Part shown: one piece after another, positions 15,259 through 23,469 of the stretch
Position numbering within the stretch: the first letter of the stretch is position 1
Layout: each line of letters opens with the position of its first letter
Assembly: GCF_001612745.1 (NCBI RefSeq)
Contig: NZ_BDBA01000133.1
Coordinates: 1-34,265 of the forward strand
Direction of reading: 5' to 3'
DNA from: Nocardia amamiensis NBRC 102102
GTDB taxonomy: Bacteria; Actinomycetota; Actinomycetes; Mycobacteriales; Mycobacteriaceae
DNA length: 34,265 bases
Translations under genes and position numbers: made by a program
Notes under the pieces: model-generated
What the model was told of the DNA's origin: nothing
The model's input: only the letters and a program-made list of their open reading frames with translations
Database searches by the model: none

Positions 15259-15381
15259 TCAGCTTGGGCATCTACTTCTACAGCGTCGTCCGCGAAACCC
15301 AATCAGCCGCGCGATCGAGGATACCGACTCATCCGGGCGAGTGAGCAGCGAGCGGGCCTGCCGGATCTGTTCCTCGCTCAT
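15259..15381 (-). pseudogene. Decayed resolvase-type helix-turn-helix
   Basis: The frame from ATG reads MSEEQIRQARSLLTRPDESV, then SSIARLIGF, the C-terminal HTH of Tn3-type serine resolvases, which typically continues GVSRTTLYKY. Here the continuation lies in another frame, where VSRTTL is followed by TAG at the first expected Tyr, Lys, and TAG at the second, then MPKL. One frameshift and two nonsense changes are therefore visible. No catalytic resolvase domain is present upstream. A possible second HTH end, DRKTIYRHLDPGDPTA, lies at 15417-15467 on the same strand. Confidence 0.55.
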
Positions 15382-15465
15382 AGGGGGCCGCTGACTGACA
15401 GGCTCGTCATCGCTGGTCAGGCGGTGGGGTCGCCAGGGTCGAGGTGGCGATAGATCGTCTTGCGG

Positions 15466-15741
15466 TCAGCAGTTGAACGGGAAGCACGACTTCGGCGGGG
15501 CAGTCGGTTGCGCTGGCGCGAGAGTCGAGGGCACCACGGCGGTGTCGGCCGGCCTGTCGGGAGATCCCATGTGGGTGAGGGTCAGCACGACCAGCACGAG
15601 GAACACGCCGCCAAAGAGCGCCGCGAGGCGCCACAGGATCGGCATGGGCGATGCACTGCGGTAGCCGTGGAAGTACGGAGACCGGTAACGCCCCGGCCGC
15701 TGCGGTGCGCGTCGGTCGGTGAACCGGATCGACCCCCTCAC
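15466..15741 (-). CDS. Small single-pass membrane protein
   Basis: 91 residues from GTG, with GGGAG 5 nt upstream. Residues 1-32 are basic and Tyr/Ser-rich. A transmembrane segment runs from about residue 33 to 57 (MPILWRLAALFGGVFLVLVV). A Pro/Thr/Ala-rich exterior tail ends with KSCFPFNC. The topology would be an N-terminal cytoplasmic basic region with the tail outside. The two terminal cysteines may form a disulfide. Unknown family; upstream of the decayed resolvase HTH. Confidence 0.6.
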   Translation of the reverse strand: MRGSIRFTDRRAPQRPGRYRSPYFHGYRSASPMPILWRLAALFGGVFLVLVVLTLTHMGSPDRPADTAVVPSTLAPAQPTAPPKSCFPFNC

Positions 15742-15892
15742 GTAACTCCCGGTTATCCGTCCGTCCCCTACGCGAATGCCCCCGTACGGCTTGATACCCC
15801 ATGACCGTCAGTATGGCGCGACGGCCGGACACGATCGGTCGATCAGCGCGCACCGTGAGAGGGTTTCAACCCCGATAAGGCCCACCTCGAAT

Positions 15893-15922
15893 GAAGTCGC
15901 AGGTCAATCGACCTGCGACTTC
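15893..15922 (-). terminator. 12-bp hairpin after the divergent membrane-protein gene
   Basis: Arms gaagtcgcaggt (15893-15904) and acctgcgacttc (15911-15922) pair perfectly around a 6-nt loop. On the plus strand it is followed by ttctgtt. It lies 98 nt past the stop of the 16021-16683 gene (minus strand). The rest of 15742-16020 shows no gene. Confidence 0.55.
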
Positions 15923-16020
15923 TTCTGTTGGTGGTCCTTACTCGAAACTGCCCGAGGGCCCGGTGTCTTGAACCTACTGCCGGTACCGGTTGGACCTTGG
16001 CGGTGCCCTCCACAACTCCA

Positions 16021-16683
16021 TCAGGTTAGCTCGGCTCCACTGTGGTGTACGCCGATGTCGATCAGCTCCCATGAGGCAGTGTGGGGGGTGGGGGGTGGGG
16101 GGTGGGCAGTCATCTGCAGCAGGCGTTGCTGTTCATTCTTTAGGTATGCAAAGGCATCTCGGACGTACGCGATGTATGCCGCGCCAGGGTGGCCGATAAG
16201 CGTGCGTTCGCTCAGACCTTCGGCCTCAGCGGCCAGCACGATTTCGAACGAGGCGACATGTGCACAGAAGTCTCTGAGAGGTTGCGGAACTTCTGCTTCG
16301 ATTAGTAGGTCTGCATGCTCGGTGATGAGATCACGCATTCGTCGGTTTGCTGGCATGAGGGAGTTGGCCCGCCATCTGCGCCAATCGTCGGTGCCGAGTT
16401 CAGGTTTCCTCTCCGCCTGCGGTGGAAGGCCAGACTCACGCAGTGCGGTCCAGATCCGTTCGTTGATGTCGACCAATGCGTTCAGGGGTCCATAGAGCTC
16501 CCGAAGTTGGTTGTTGATCCTGCTCAGGCGGGCTTGCCGACGTTCCTGCCGGACCTGCGCGCGCTGGTTGAGGATGAAGACGAGGACCGCCACCAGGATG
16601 CTCCCGCTGGCAGTGATAACGGCGGCTGTCACCAGTACAGCTTGACCTTCCTCGCTCGATTCGGGACCGGAACGGGTAGGCAC
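16021..16683 (-). CDS. Membrane-anchored helical protein, divergent from the TIR-WD40 gene
   Basis: 220 residues from GTG. One transmembrane helix at about residues 15-38 (AVLVTAAVITASGSILVAVL), then a long cytoplasmic helical region with RQERRQARLSRINNQLRELY, GPLNALV, and a helical C-terminal half. The LYGPLxAL-containing architecture is common in actinobacteria, but I do not know a function. Near the end it encodes a proline/threonine run (HPPPPTPHT) from a G-rich stretch. It starts about 50 nt from the TIR-WD40 gene, so a shared regulatory region is possible, and it may act as its membrane partner (inference). Confidence 0.65.
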   Translation of the reverse strand: MPTRSGPESSEEGQAVLVTAAVITASGSILVAVLVFILNQRAQVRQERRQARLSRINNQLRELYGPLNALVDINERIWTALRESGLPPQAERKPELGTDDWRRWRANSLMPANRRMRDLITEHADLLIEAEVPQPLRDFCAHVASFEIVLAAEAEGLSERTLIGHPGAAYIAYVRDAFAYLKNEQQRLLQMTAHPPPPTPHTASWELIDIGVHHSGAELT

Positions 16684-16733
16684 CTGGAAGAGTGGTGTCT
16701 AGGTCCAGATGGTCAGTGACCCTGAGGGATTCG

Positions 16734-19700
16734 GTGCGTCTCATGAGCTTTCTCGAACTGAGCAATGTGGAGGTGGGCACCTTCCGCGTCCGGTTGCTTA
16801 GACGGGGCCAGAAGTATGGCCTGCATCACCAGCTCATCTACGACAAGGACGAGCCGGCGATTGAGTTCTACTCTCCGGTACCCGACACCGAGCGCGCACC
16901 TGACGCTGGCTTCCGGGGGCGCTGGGATGCATCTCAGTTCAGTCGGCCACGGGATGAGTGGTCCCACTCAGTGACGTGGGATAACGGGTATCTCGGTGTC
17001 AGTCCTGAGAACTCCCAAACGATCGCGGCTTGGCTTGAGCAGGAGCTCTCTAAACCGTGGGTACCGCCTGATCCTCCGCCTCGTCCACAGTCGCAGGCGC
17101 GTGCGAATCGTCCGATAGAGCTTCAAGATTCGGGTAATCGTCGTGTGACGCTTTATGACGGAGGGCTTATCGGGCATGTCCGGTATGAAGCGCACTGGGT
17201 GCGGGTGTACCGCCAACCGCATGCGCAGTATGCCGACGCTATCTTCGTCGAGTTTCTCCCAAGGCGAGCCCGACGGGCGCGACGAATGGTCCTTACTTCT
17301 CGCCCGGATTTGGTAATTCTGCTGGGCTGGAACCATCCCGAGCTTCAGCAGCGGTTCGTGGCCGAGCACGGGCCCTCGGGCCGCCAAGGAACCACGACCG
17401 TGACAGGGTACAGGTGGAAGTATCACAGCCTCGACCCGAGATACGCAGATGAGTTCGAAAGCGCGCTCGATGCGTATCTGAAGAGTCTTCCACTGACGCA
17501 GCTCCTCCTGGATCTGCGCGGTGAGACTATTTCGGAACGGCCTGGTTTCACGCGGTCACCAGATTTGCCCGAAGTACAGGTCTTCCATCCAAGTGCAATC
17601 CGTGGCGATATGGACGAAGGTTCGCCAGCTCGGCTTCTACCTTCGGTTTTTGTCAGCTACCACCATGGCAGAGACGCCGATGCCCGCGAGCGGTTCGAGC
17701 GCGAGAATGGATCGGTGGTCCGTAGCTCGTCGATCTATCCTGGCGAAATCAGCCGCGGACCAGAGGTACGCCGCGAGATCCGCAAGCGGATTGCCGGGTG
17801 CGACTTCGTAGTCGTTCTCATCGGCCGCGACACCTACTCTCGGCGGTGGGTCGACTGGGAGGTTCGAGCGGCGTTGACCTGCAGCCGTGACCGTAGGCCT
17901 GTACCCGTGCTGGGCATCCTTCTGCCAGAGATGCAGGAGCTCGGCTCTGTGCTGGCGGACCGCCTGACGGTTAACAGTGCTGAATCGGCGACGGCAATAC
18001 GCGCGCGATCCGATCAGTTGTCGCGCGATCTGATGGCAGCGTATGGGACCACTATTCCCCCAAGGCTATTGGACAATCTGCTCAGCGGCTACGCAGCGAT
18101 GGTCTCGTGGCCGAGTTCACCCGATTCCTTGCACAGCGCATTGACTGATTCGGCTGGCAGGAGCAGCCCAGTCAACGGCCGTCGCCTGGTAGCCAGGAAT
18201 GCGGATGTGTCAGCAGATGACGAACCAATCGCCCCGCCAGAGCAATTGGAACGATCGACGCCCAAGGTGTTTGGTCGGCCCCTGAATGCTGACACGATCG
18301 TAGATCCGGATAACTCGACTCCCGGGGAGGGCTCGGAATCGGAAGGAATTTCAGAAGGCCAGGGGTATGGTTCCGCGGTGAGATCTGGACGCAGTCCAGA
18401 ATCGCAGAGCATCACTGTATCCGTGCCTCGTGACCTCTCGACTGAACAGAGCGCGGCTTGGCTAGTGCGCGCACTTCAGCACCATGGTCCGACGATAATT
18501 CTCAATTCGGTTGGGAACGAGCCTGATAACGCTGTTCTTGAAACTATCACAATGCTACGTCGTCATAGCCATATTTTGGCGCCACTTGACTGTGACACCT
18601 CGATGGCCGCGACACTGCTTACCCGGATAAAAGGAGATCGCGGTCTTACCGCTCTCACTGATCATCTTGCACAGTTGATCCAAGGTCCACACCTGATTGC
18701 ACTGCGGCCGCTACCTGATATCCCACAGTCTGGCCTGCTGCAGGTTCTGTCGAGTGGCGAGCCTGGAATCGTTGCTATTGCTGCCGATCAGCTCGGCCGC
18801 TGGCTGGCATCCCTTATGTGGGACGGCACTCTGCAAATCTGGGATTCTGCAACTGGCGCGATACGTCATATTTCCAGTTTGGCCCGTGAGTCCGATAGAC
18901 ACCGTAGGCGAACGCTGGTTGCCGACCCACGGGGCAACTGGCTCGCATCAGGTGGCTCCGGATCGTCGGTCGACATCTGGGATCCGCTTACGGGAGCCAG
19001 GATTCACAGTTTTAGCGCTTCCGGGTGCGTCGTGGCAATAGCAACGGATGAAAAGGGTGCTTGGTTGGCTGCGGCCGATTCGATTGGCGTCATCCAGGTT
19101 TGGTCGATGCCGACCGGTTCCGCGCATGTGAGGTTGGGTCTCGCGTACGCAACGTACGTCAGCGCGCTTGTGATCGACCCTGAAGGGCGCTGGCTGGCTG
19201 CGGGGGGTGGAAATTCTGTGCGGGTCTGGGACATACCCACTGGCCATTTGCTACACGAATTCGATTCGCCGGGGTTTATCCACGCCCTTGCAGTCGATCC
19301 GCATGGTGCGTGGTTGTGCTCCGCCGGTCACGGTGCAACAGTCCGGATCTGGCCGATGCCGGACGGAGAACCAATACGCAACCTGACCAATCGTGCTCGT
19401 GTCGGAAGGAAGGAAACACGATGTCTGGCCGTAGACCCAGGAGGACGTTGGATTGCGACCGGAGGTCGTGAAGCCGCTGTACGTACATGGTCGACCATCA
19501 CGGGAACACCGGAATTGGTTCTGACCGGTCACCGTGGAAATCTCCTCGAAGGGGTGCAAGCACTGACAGTTGCCGCAGATGGAAGCTGGCTGGCATCAGC
19601 TGGCGCTGATCGCACGATCCGCGTGTGGGCGACCTCGAATGGTGTACAACGTCACTGTTTTACCAGTCACACCGATGACATCAACGCGCTAGCTACCGAT

Positions 19701-20792
19701 CGGTCGAGTCGACGGCTGATTTCGGGCAGTTCGGATGGGTCGGTGCGGATTTGGGATCCGACAACAGAGCCTCAACCCTCACTGCACGACAGCGGCGGCT
19801 CGATCACAGCCTTGACCGCTGACCGTTCCGGCTCGTGGTATGCGTTCGCAGGTCGTGACACTGGTCGTATCACAATCTGTCACAGGGTCGACGCCGCGCA
19901 ACACGACTTCCCAACCTCATATGTGCACCACGAATCCAATTTCGTTACGGCGCTGGCATCAGACCCTAACGGCACGTGGTTGGCATCGGCTGGGAAGGAC
20001 GGCACAGTGCGAATTTGGGATCCGCGCAAAGGAATAGAGCGGTATTTCCTTGTAGGTCGAGGTCATGATGTCGAGAAGGAAGTCGCAACCCGACTCACAG
20101 CAGCACCCAATGGGCGGTGGCTAGCCTGCTCTGACAACGGTCCCCAGATACGGATCTGGTCGCCGATCCTGGGGGAGAGGCTCAACACACTGTCGAACAT
20201 CAGCGCGGTTAAGGATGTTGTTATCGATCCATCGGGAACCTGGCTGGCCTCGGCGTGTGCCGACGGTGCGATCAGACTCTGGAATCCGGAGGCGAGTCGT
20301 CCGCACCGAGTGCTAGCCGGCCATAGAAGCAGCGCACGCGCGCTGGCAGTCGATCCTTCCGGCGAGTATCTGGTGTCGTGTGGAGACGATGCCACAGTTC
20401 GGATCTGGGACTTGGAGGACAGCTCGGAATCGGTTCTTCACTTGTCAGAGTCGGCAGAGCGTCTGGAAATGTGTCCTCGCGGTTCCTTGTTCGCTGCGGC
20501 CGATAGCCGTGGGACGGTTCGTATATGCGACCCCCGCAAGGGAGCCGAGCGTTGCACCTTCGATGAACCCGGTGTGGCGGGCATGGCATTCGATCCGACT
20601 GGGCGCTACCTTGCCACGGTTGCCTCTGACGCCACGATACGAATCTGGTTGTCATCGACTGGTGCGCCGGTTACGTCGCTGCGGGTCGGCGGGGCACTCA
20701 GGTTCGTGAATTGGACGCCCCATCAAATACTCGTCGGTGGTGCTTGCGGCGCCTACGTGTTCGCACTGCGTGAATCTGGCAGCGGTCGGTAA
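16734..20792 (+). CDS. TIR-like (ThsB-type) domain fused to WD40 repeats
   Basis: 1352 residues. I chose the GTG at 16734 because GAGGGA lies about 5 nt upstream; the ATG at 16743 is the alternative. Residues 1-110 (MSFLELSNVEVGTFRVRLLR) and 125-290 are unknown beta-rich modules. Residues 303-398 match the MTH538-type TIR-like domain: SVFVSYHHGRD, VVVLIGRDTYSRRWVDWEV. Related TIR-fold proteins such as ThsB make NAD-derived signals in Thoeris defence. Residues 558-650 are unrecognised, without a Walker A motif. Residues 667-1340 hold 15-16 WD40 repeats (each with a core such as TVRIWDPRKG), enough for two propellers. The gene is richer in A/T codons than its neighbours, suggesting transfer. 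Probable defence or signalling protein; sensor and output are unknown. Confidence 0.85.
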   Translation: MRLMSFLELSNVEVGTFRVRLLRRGQKYGLHHQLIYDKDEPAIEFYSPVPDTERAPDAGFRGRWDASQFSRPRDEWSHSVTWDNGYLGVSPENSQTIAAWLEQELSKPWVPPDPPPRPQSQARANRPIELQDSGNRRVTLYDGGLIGHVRYEAHWVRVYRQPHAQYADAIFVEFLPRRARRARRMVLTSRPDLVILLGWNHPELQQRFVAEHGPSGRQGTTTVTGYRWKYHSLDPRYADEFESALDAYLKSLPLTQLLLDLRGETISERPGFTRSPDLPEVQVFHPSAIRGDMDEGSPARLLPSVFVSYHHGRDADARERFERENGSVVRSSSIYPGEISRGPEVRREIRKRIAGCDFVVVLIGRDTYSRRWVDWEVRAALTCSRDRRPVPVLGILLPEMQELGSVLADRLTVNSAESATAIRARSDQLSRDLMAAYGTTIPPRLLDNLLSGYAAMVSWPSSPDSLHSALTDSAGRSSPVNGRRLVARNADVSADDEPIAPPEQLERSTPKVFGRPLNADTIVDPDNSTPGEGSESEGISEGQGYGSAVRSGRSPESQSITVSVPRDLSTEQSAAWLVRALQHHGPTIILNSVGNEPDNAVLETITMLRRHSHILAPLDCDTSMAATLLTRIKGDRGLTALTDHLAQLIQGPHLIALRPLPDIPQSGLLQVLSSGEPGIVAIAADQLGRWLASLMWDGTLQIWDSATGAIRHISSLARESDRHRRRTLVADPRGNWLASGGSGSSVDIWDPLTGARIHSFSASGCVVAIATDEKGAWLAAADSIGVIQVWSMPTGSAHVRLGLAYATYVSALVIDPEGRWLAAGGGNSVRVWDIPTGHLLHEFDSPGFIHALAVDPHGAWLCSAGHGATVRIWPMPDGEPIRNLTNRARVGRKETRCLAVDPGGRWIATGGREAAVRTWSTITGTPELVLTGHRGNLLEGVQALTVAADGSWLASAGADRTIRVWATSNGVQRHCFTSHTDDINALATDRSSRRLISGSSDGSVRIWDPTTEPQPSLHDSGGSITALTADRSGSWYAFAGRDTGRITICHRVDAAQHDFPTSYVHHESNFVTALASDPNGTWLASAGKDGTVRIWDPRKGIERYFLVGRGHDVEKEVATRLTAAPNGRWLACSDNGPQIRIWSPILGERLNTLSNISAVKDVVIDPSGTWLASACADGAIRLWNPEASRPHRVLAGHRSSARALAVDPSGEYLVSCGDDATVRIWDLEDSSESVLHLSESAERLEMCPRGSLFAAADSRGTVRICDPRKGAERCTFDEPGVAGMAFDPTGRYLATVASDATIRIWLSSTGAPVTSLRVGGALRFVNWTPHQILVGGACGAYVFALRESGSGR

Positions 20793-20818
20793 GGTTTAGC
20801 GCGAGCTGCGCCACGACT

Positions 20819-21101
20819 TCAGCCAACGACGGCGCTGCTGCCCGCTACCGGGGGCGAATGGCTCACTCCACCCTCCCGGAGCACCTTCACAACAGTCCGC
20901 TTGGCTATGTGATGCTCCATCCTTAGCTGAGCCATCGACGAGCCGGCTTGATACTTGGCTACGATCTCGGCGGCCTCCTTGGGCGTCAGCTGCTTCTTCG
21001 ATCCGCCCGAGGAGCGTGGCTTCGATGATCGTGATCTGCGCGGTCCGCTTCCGTCGATTCGTTCCTGCAGCTCAGCGAACTGGTCCAGGAAATCGGTCCG
21101 T
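20819..21101 (-). pseudogene. 3' part of a HTH gene split by an insertion sequence
   Basis: On the minus strand it ends MAQLRMEHHIAKRTVVKVLR, EGGVSHSPPVAGSSAVVG and TGA. The upstream side is the 171-bp repeat shared with the 22871-23065 fragment, then the insertion sequence. Joining the two fragments restores exactly 100 codons with no frameshift. The joined protein has a basic linker and then LTPKEAAEIVAKYQAGSSMA plus QLRMEHHIAKRTVVKVL, a resolvase-like HTH. This fragment lacks a start. Confidence 0.75.
20931..21101. repeat. 171-bp direct repeat, left copy
   Basis: Identical, base for base as far as I can read, to 22875-23045. The two copies flank the insertion sequence exactly. One base at the junction (a G next to the end of the element) may belong to the element, so the true duplication is 170 or 171 bp. 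Confidence 0.9.
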
Positions 21102-22874
21102 CCTGACTTTGTTCAGGTGGTCGGGATCCGGGGGTGCGTATCGCTTTGACCTGCTGTGATATTCGCGGGTGGGGTCGGTTTCACGCACTAATCGGTCGGT
21201 AGAGTCGACGGTCGTGGTGTTCATCCGGCGAGTGCGGACAGCCTCCGGTGCGACTGCGGTGCAGATCGCCGAGTACACCGGCGACCGCCGGCAACGCATC
21301 GTGGCGCATGTCGGGTCCGCACGCACCGACGCCGAGCTCGGAATCTTGTTGGCCCGGGCACGCGAGCTGATCTCCGACCAGTCCCAAGGACAACTCGACC
21401 TGGGTGTGGAGCCGGTGCAGCCCCGAGCATCGCTGGTAGCGGCACCGGAACACGTCGCGGCGTTGTTCAGTGCCGCGCCGGCTGCTGAGGTGGCGGTGCC
21501 GGTGGGGCCGGGCCGGGTGACCGGCACCTGCTCCGCGGTGTTGTTCGACGCGCTGGCCGGCGTCTACGACTCCCTCGGGTTCGGTGCCGCTGTCGCCGAC
21601 GAGGTGTTCCGGGATCTGGTGATCGCCCGCCTGGTCGAACCCTCGTCGCTGGCTGATGCGGCGCGGGTGTTGACCGAGATGGGGCGACGGCCGGCGTCGT
21701 ATTCGACGTTGCGGCGCACCCTGGGCCGTGCGGCGGCCGGTGGTTACCGCGACCGGGTCGCGCACGCCTGTTTCGCGCATGCGCTGACCAGCGGGGATGT
21801 GTCGTTGTGCTTGTACGACGTGACGACGCTGTATTTCGAGGCGGAGAAAGAAGACGGGCTGCGCAAGGTCGGCTACTCCAAAGAACGCCGCGTCGATCCG
21901 CAGATCGTGGTCGGACTGTTGGTCGACCGGCACGGATTCCCTTTGGAGATAGGATGTTTCGAGGGGAACAAGGCCGAGAAGCACACGATCGTGCCGATCA
22001 TCGAGGGTTTCCAGGCCCGGCATCATCTGGAAAGTTTCGTCGTGGTCGCGGACGCGGGCATGCTGTCGGCGGAGAACCTGACCAAGCTCGACGACGCCGG
22101 GATGCGGTTCATCGTCGGGTCACGGGTGACGAAGGCGCCGATCGATCTGGAGTCCCATTTCCGTTGGCACGGTGAATCGTTCACCGACGGTCAGGTCATC
22201 GACACCGTCACCCCGAAACGCGGCGCCAACGACGACAACCCGACCGGGGTCCGCGCCGAACCGGTCTGGGATCCCGACCGGCATCCGGGGTCGTGGCGGG
22301 CGATCTGGTCGTACTCGACGAAACGGTATGTCCGCGACAACCGGACCCTCAATGCGCAAGAGGCCCGCGCCCGGGAGGTCATCGACGGGGTGAAGGCCGC
22401 TCGCGCACCACGGTTCGTCAAGACCGTGAAGGGCACGAAGGCCCTCGACGACGCGGCGCTGACGCGGGCGCGGCGGCTGGCCGGGCTGAAGGGATACGTG
22501 ACGAACATGCCCGCGGACATGATGTCCGCCGGTGAAGTGATCGCGAGCTATCACGATTTATGGCATGTCGAGCAGAGTTTCCGCATGTCGAAGACCGATC
22601 TGGCGGCGCGGCCGATGTTCGCGCGGACTCGTGACGCGATCGAGGCGCACCTGACGATCGTGTTCACAGCGTTGGCGGTGGCCCGGGCGGCGCAGTCGCG
22701 GACCGGGTCGAGTATCCGGGCAATCGTGCGGGGCTTGCGGGTTCTGCGGTCGGCGACGATCACGATCAACGGCGCCGAGCAGACCTTCGCACCCGAGATC
22801 CCCGCCGAACAGCAGGAGATCCTGGACTCATTGCGGGGCTGACCTCACGCACTAACCCGTTTGACCAAACTCAG
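21102..22874 (+). mobile_element. IS1634-family insertion sequence
   Basis: About 1.77 kb with one transposase gene. Imperfect terminal inverted repeats are visible: cctgactttgttca at the left end and, read inward from the right end, cctgagtttggtca (12 of 14 match). A second element, tcacgcactaa, occurs near both ends in the same orientation (21181-21191 and 22845-22855). The element is flanked by 171-bp direct repeats. Unusually long, variable target duplications are a published trait of IS1634 from Mycoplasma mycoides, which fits the transposase family. Confidence 0.85.
21214..22842 (+). CDS. IS1634-family (IS4-like DDE) transposase
   Basis: 542 residues from GTG; a longer frame from 21169 is possible, but the family normally begins close to FIRRVRTASGATAVQIAEY. 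Catalytic acidic residues sit in the expected motifs: about Asp201 in LYDVTTLYFE, Asp280 in VVADAGMLSAEN, and Glu453 in WHVEQSFRMSKTDL (the Y-(2)-R-(3)-E-(6)-K-type segment of IS4-like enzymes). The frame is unbroken, so the enzyme is probably active. It mediates cut-and-paste or related transposition of the surrounding element. Confidence 0.9.
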   Translation: MVFIRRVRTASGATAVQIAEYTGDRRQRIVAHVGSARTDAELGILLARARELISDQSQGQLDLGVEPVQPRASLVAAPEHVAALFSAAPAAEVAVPVGPGRVTGTCSAVLFDALAGVYDSLGFGAAVADEVFRDLVIARLVEPSSLADAARVLTEMGRRPASYSTLRRTLGRAAAGGYRDRVAHACFAHALTSGDVSLCLYDVTTLYFEAEKEDGLRKVGYSKERRVDPQIVVGLLVDRHGFPLEIGCFEGNKAEKHTIVPIIEGFQARHHLESFVVVADAGMLSAENLTKLDDAGMRFIVGSRVTKAPIDLESHFRWHGESFTDGQVIDTVTPKRGANDDNPTGVRAEPVWDPDRHPGSWRAIWSYSTKRYVRDNRTLNAQEARAREVIDGVKAARAPRFVKTVKGTKALDDAALTRARRLAGLKGYVTNMPADMMSAGEVIASYHDLWHVEQSFRMSKTDLAARPMFARTRDAIEAHLTIVFTALAVARAAQSRTGSSIRAIVRGLRVLRSATITINGAEQTFAPEIPAEQQEILDSLRG

Positions 22875-23065
22875 GCCATCGACGAGCCGGCTTGATACTT
22901 GGCTACGATCTCGGCGGCCTCCTTGGGCGTCAGCTGCTTCTTCGATCCGCCCGAGGAGCGTGGCTTCGATGATCGTGATCTGCGCGGTCCGCTTCCGTCG
23001 ATTCGTTCCTGCAGCTCAGCGAACTGGTCCAGGAAATCGGTCCGTTTCGAGTAAGTTCCCGCCAT
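22871..23065 (-). pseudogene. 5' part of the HTH gene split by the insertion sequence
   Basis: 64 codons from ATG: MAGTYSKRTDFLDQFAELQE, a Ser/Arg-rich linker, LTPKEAAEIVAKYQAGSSMA, then a TGA formed at the end of the insertion sequence. The rest of the gene lies at 20819-20930. The truncated product lacks the second half of the HTH. A start and upstream region are retained, so a short product may still be made. Confidence 0.75.
22875..23045. repeat. 171-bp direct repeat, right copy
   Basis: Second copy of 20931-21101. It covers codons of the split HTH gene, so each fragment carries a copy of the duplicated middle. Confidence 0.9.
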
Positions 23066-23091
23066 GTCCGCATCACAGTGGTTCTTGGCGG

Positions 23092-23469
23092 TCAGCGTTC
23101 GCGCTCGATGCCCTCTCGGCGGTTGCGTTCGGACTGGATGATGGCGTTGGGCGTCCAGTCTGCGAGCCCGCTGCGCGGACTCAGGATGGTCGGGTTCGCC
23201 GCGTCGTGGGCTTCGCGTTCATGCTCGGCGCGGGCGACGTTGCGGGCGATTTGAGCGCGGTTATCCGCCGCGGTTAGACAAGCATTTGCCTGTCGGCTCA
23301 GCAGATTCAGCTCGTAGTACCGATCGCCTGCCGGAACTTCGACGCGGATCCGGTAGTCGAGCTGGTCGAGTTCTTCACGCAGCGCCCGTAAACGGTCGGG
23401 GTCGGGGTCGGGGCCAAGCAGCTTCGATTTTGCGATGAGCTTGTTGTACAGCTCTTCAAAACTGGACAT
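23092..23469 (-). CDS. Hypothetical coiled-coil protein
   Basis: 125 residues from ATG (MSSFEELYNKLIAKSKLLGP) with an AAGGGGG site 7 nt upstream. Helical and charged: PDRLRALREELDQLDYRIRV, YYELNLLSRQANACLTAADN, ARNVARAEHEREAHDAAN, then a DWTPNAIIQSERNRREGIER tail. No family recognised. The same frame is open for another 99 codons upstream (23470-23766) with protein-like composition, so a longer protein or a fused remnant cannot be excluded. It precedes the split HTH gene on the same strand by 26 nt and may be co-transcribed. Confidence 0.6.
   Translation of the reverse strand: MSSFEELYNKLIAKSKLLGPDPDPDRLRALREELDQLDYRIRVEVPAGDRYYELNLLSRQANACLTAADNRAQIARNVARAEHEREAHDAANPTILSPRSGLADWTPNAIIQSERNRREGIERER

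Noticed and set aside
21181..22026. 281-codon minus frame inside the transposase
   Set aside because: Antisense shadow of a high-GC gene; no family and no start signal.
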